DNA of 64,000 nucleotides. Origin: Bog-756 sp963699055 (lineage in GTDB: Bacteria; Actinomycetota; Acidimicrobiia; Acidimicrobiales; RAAP-2). Position numbers and translations under genes: made by a program. The DNA is taken from NCBI GenBank assembly GCA_963699055.1, contig CAVOTA010000004.1:1-64000 (forward strand). Direction: 5' to 3'. Below, piece after piece: positions 62,618 through 64,000 of the stretch (positions are counted from its first letter, which is position 1; each line of letters starts with the position of its first letter). The notes beneath the pieces are model-generated. The model saw nothing but the letters and a program-made list of their open reading frames with translations, ran no database searches and was not told the origin of the DNA.

Positions 62618-63945
62618 CGGACGTCCTCGGCGTGGACCTCGGCGATGCACGCCACCAGCACCTCGACCACCCGGTCGAGCTCGTCCGCGGTACTGGTCAG
62701 CGGGGGCATCACCACGACGACGTCGCCCAGCGGCCGGAGCAGCACACCCCGTCGCACGGCGGCGGCGCAGACCCGGCGGCCCCAGCGCACGGCCCCCACC
62801 GGGGGGGCGAGCTCCACCCCGACCATGAGCCCGCAGCGGCGCACCTCGGCCACGTCCGTGCGACCGGCCACCGACTCGTCGAGGCGTGCGCCCAGGTGGG
62901 CGGCGACGTCGCGCACGTGGGCCAGGACGTCCCACTCGTCGAGCAGCTGCAGGTGGCGGAGGGCGACGGCGCACGCCAGCGCGTTCCCGCCGTAGGAGTG
63001 CCCGTGGTAGAAGGTCGCCGTCCCGAGGTCCTCGCCGAGGAACCCCTCCCACACCGACGCCGACGCCACCGTGGCCGACAGCGGCAGGTACCCGCCGGTG
63101 ATGCCCTTCCCCAGGCACATCAGGTCGGGACGGAACCCGGGGCCCGCCCACTCCGACGCGAACAGCCGCCCCGTCCGTCCGAAGCCGGTGGCCACCTCGT
63201 CGCAGATCAGCAGCACCCCGTGGGCACGGCAGGCACGCCCCACGACGGCGAGGTCCTCGGGGTCGGCCACCAGGATGCCCGACGCCCCCTGGACCAACGG
63301 CTCGACGATCATGGCGGCCAGGGTGTCGGCGTTCGCCTCGACGGCGGCCACGGCGTGGCGCGCCCAGTCGGCGGCGGCGTAGCCGGGGGTGCGCACCACC
63401 GGGAAGCGCAGGGGGTCGAAGACCGTGGTCCCGAACCCGCCGTCGCCGACGGAGAGGGCACCCACCGTGTCCCCGTGGTAGGCGTCACCCAGCGCCAGGA
63501 ACCGGGTGCGGCCCGGCTCACCCCGGTTGACCCAGTACTGGAAGGCGATCTTGAGCGCCTGCTCGACGGCGACGGCCCCGTCGGAGGCGAACACCGTGTG
63601 CGCCCCGTCGACCGGCACCACGGCGGCCAACGCCTCGGCGAACTCCACCGCCGCGGTGCTGCCGTTGCCCAGGAGGGTGGCGTGGGCCACCCGTCCCAGC
63701 TGGTCCACGACAGCCCCGTCGAGCTCGGGCACCCGGTGGCCCAGAGTGGTCACCCACAGCGACGAGATGGCGTCGAAGTACCGGTTGCCGTGGACGTCGA
63801 TCAGCTCCCGTCCCTCGGCGCGCTCCACCGTGACCGGCTCGTTTCCCGGATAGGCGGCCATCTGGGTGAAGCCGTGCCAGACCACGGCGACGTCCCGGGC
63901 CACCCAGGGGTCGACGTCGTGACGGACGGTGGGCTCGGCGCTCAT
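62614..63945 (-). CDS. bioA: Adenosylmethionine-8-amino-7-oxononanoate aminotransferase
   Basis: A 443-aa class III aminotransferase that makes DAPA with SAM as amino donor. HGFTQMAAYPGN is the BioA start. VFASDGAVAVEQALKIAFQYW, ALGDAYHGDTVGALSVG, LICDEVATGFGRTGRLFA and LGKGITGGYLPLS (PLP Lys) follow, and FYHGHSYGGNALACAVAL is typical. A TACGGT hexamer (63984-63979, reverse) may be its -10, with a leader of about 30 nt. It heads the bioAFD operon. No bioW/bioH/bioC pimelate genes are in the window. Confidence 0.96.
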
Positions 63946-64000
63946 CGGGCACGAGTCTTGCCGAGCCGTGGGCGTCGGGCGAACCGTACCGGACCACCGG

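Overview
The window looks like a chromosomal segment of a high-GC actinobacterium. A class Acidimicrobiia relative (Ilumatobacter/Iamia-like) is my inference from the gene mix: an NDMA-type alcohol dehydrogenase, bioB followed by a BsaP-like zinc protein, an oleA-oleBC-oleD cluster and an SCO6745-like protein. Coding density is high and neighbouring genes often overlap by 4 nt (ATGA or GTGA). Many genes carry a TAnnnT -10 hexamer only 5-7 nt before the start codon, which suggests leaderless transcription.

Region by region. 1-7.4 kb is an accessory zone. It opens with the 3' end of a tRNA (probably Ala), then a divergent peroxiredoxin/TetR pair around two identical-spacing operators, an NmrA-like relic, a 55-aa zinc-ribbon gene, a PadR-controlled ABC/FtsX exporter, a lipoprotein and a dead tyrosine-recombinase relic. 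7.4-13.4 kb holds a cyclase-ATPase-TPR regulator, an FAD oxidoreductase, a small membrane protein and an alpha/beta-hydrolase relic. 13.4-19.5 kb is a catabolic block: P450 and TetR facing an operon of FAH-type hydrolase, two-domain VOC dioxygenase, MhpA-like flavin hydroxylase and SDR. 19.8-28.05 kb has a Tat-exported glycine-rich protein and two overlapping genes for very large fused glycosyltransferases. 28.3-34.0 kb carries an Fpg/Nei glycosylase and a complete oleA-oleBC-oleD cluster for long-chain olefin synthesis. 34.0-43.5 kb has a PAS/GAF/EAL protein, metY-metX, a beta-helix lipoprotein and ahcY, so methionine and SAM-cycle functions lie close together.

43.5-57.0 kb is mixed metabolism and housekeeping: enoyl-CoA hydratase, alcohol dehydrogenase, bioB-bsaP, a GAP/LysE-like membrane protein, a VOC protein, a sulfatase, a broken sulfotransferase, DUF3039, maf-dus, an ABC-F ATPase, a second P450 and an SPFH/short-NfeD pair. 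57.0-64.0 kb has an SCO6745-like protein, a patatin/ABC-2 exporter operon and bioA-bioF-bioD. Biotin synthesis is therefore complete from KAPA onward, split into two loci about 14 kb apart. No CRISPR array, intact integrase, IS element or rRNA was seen.
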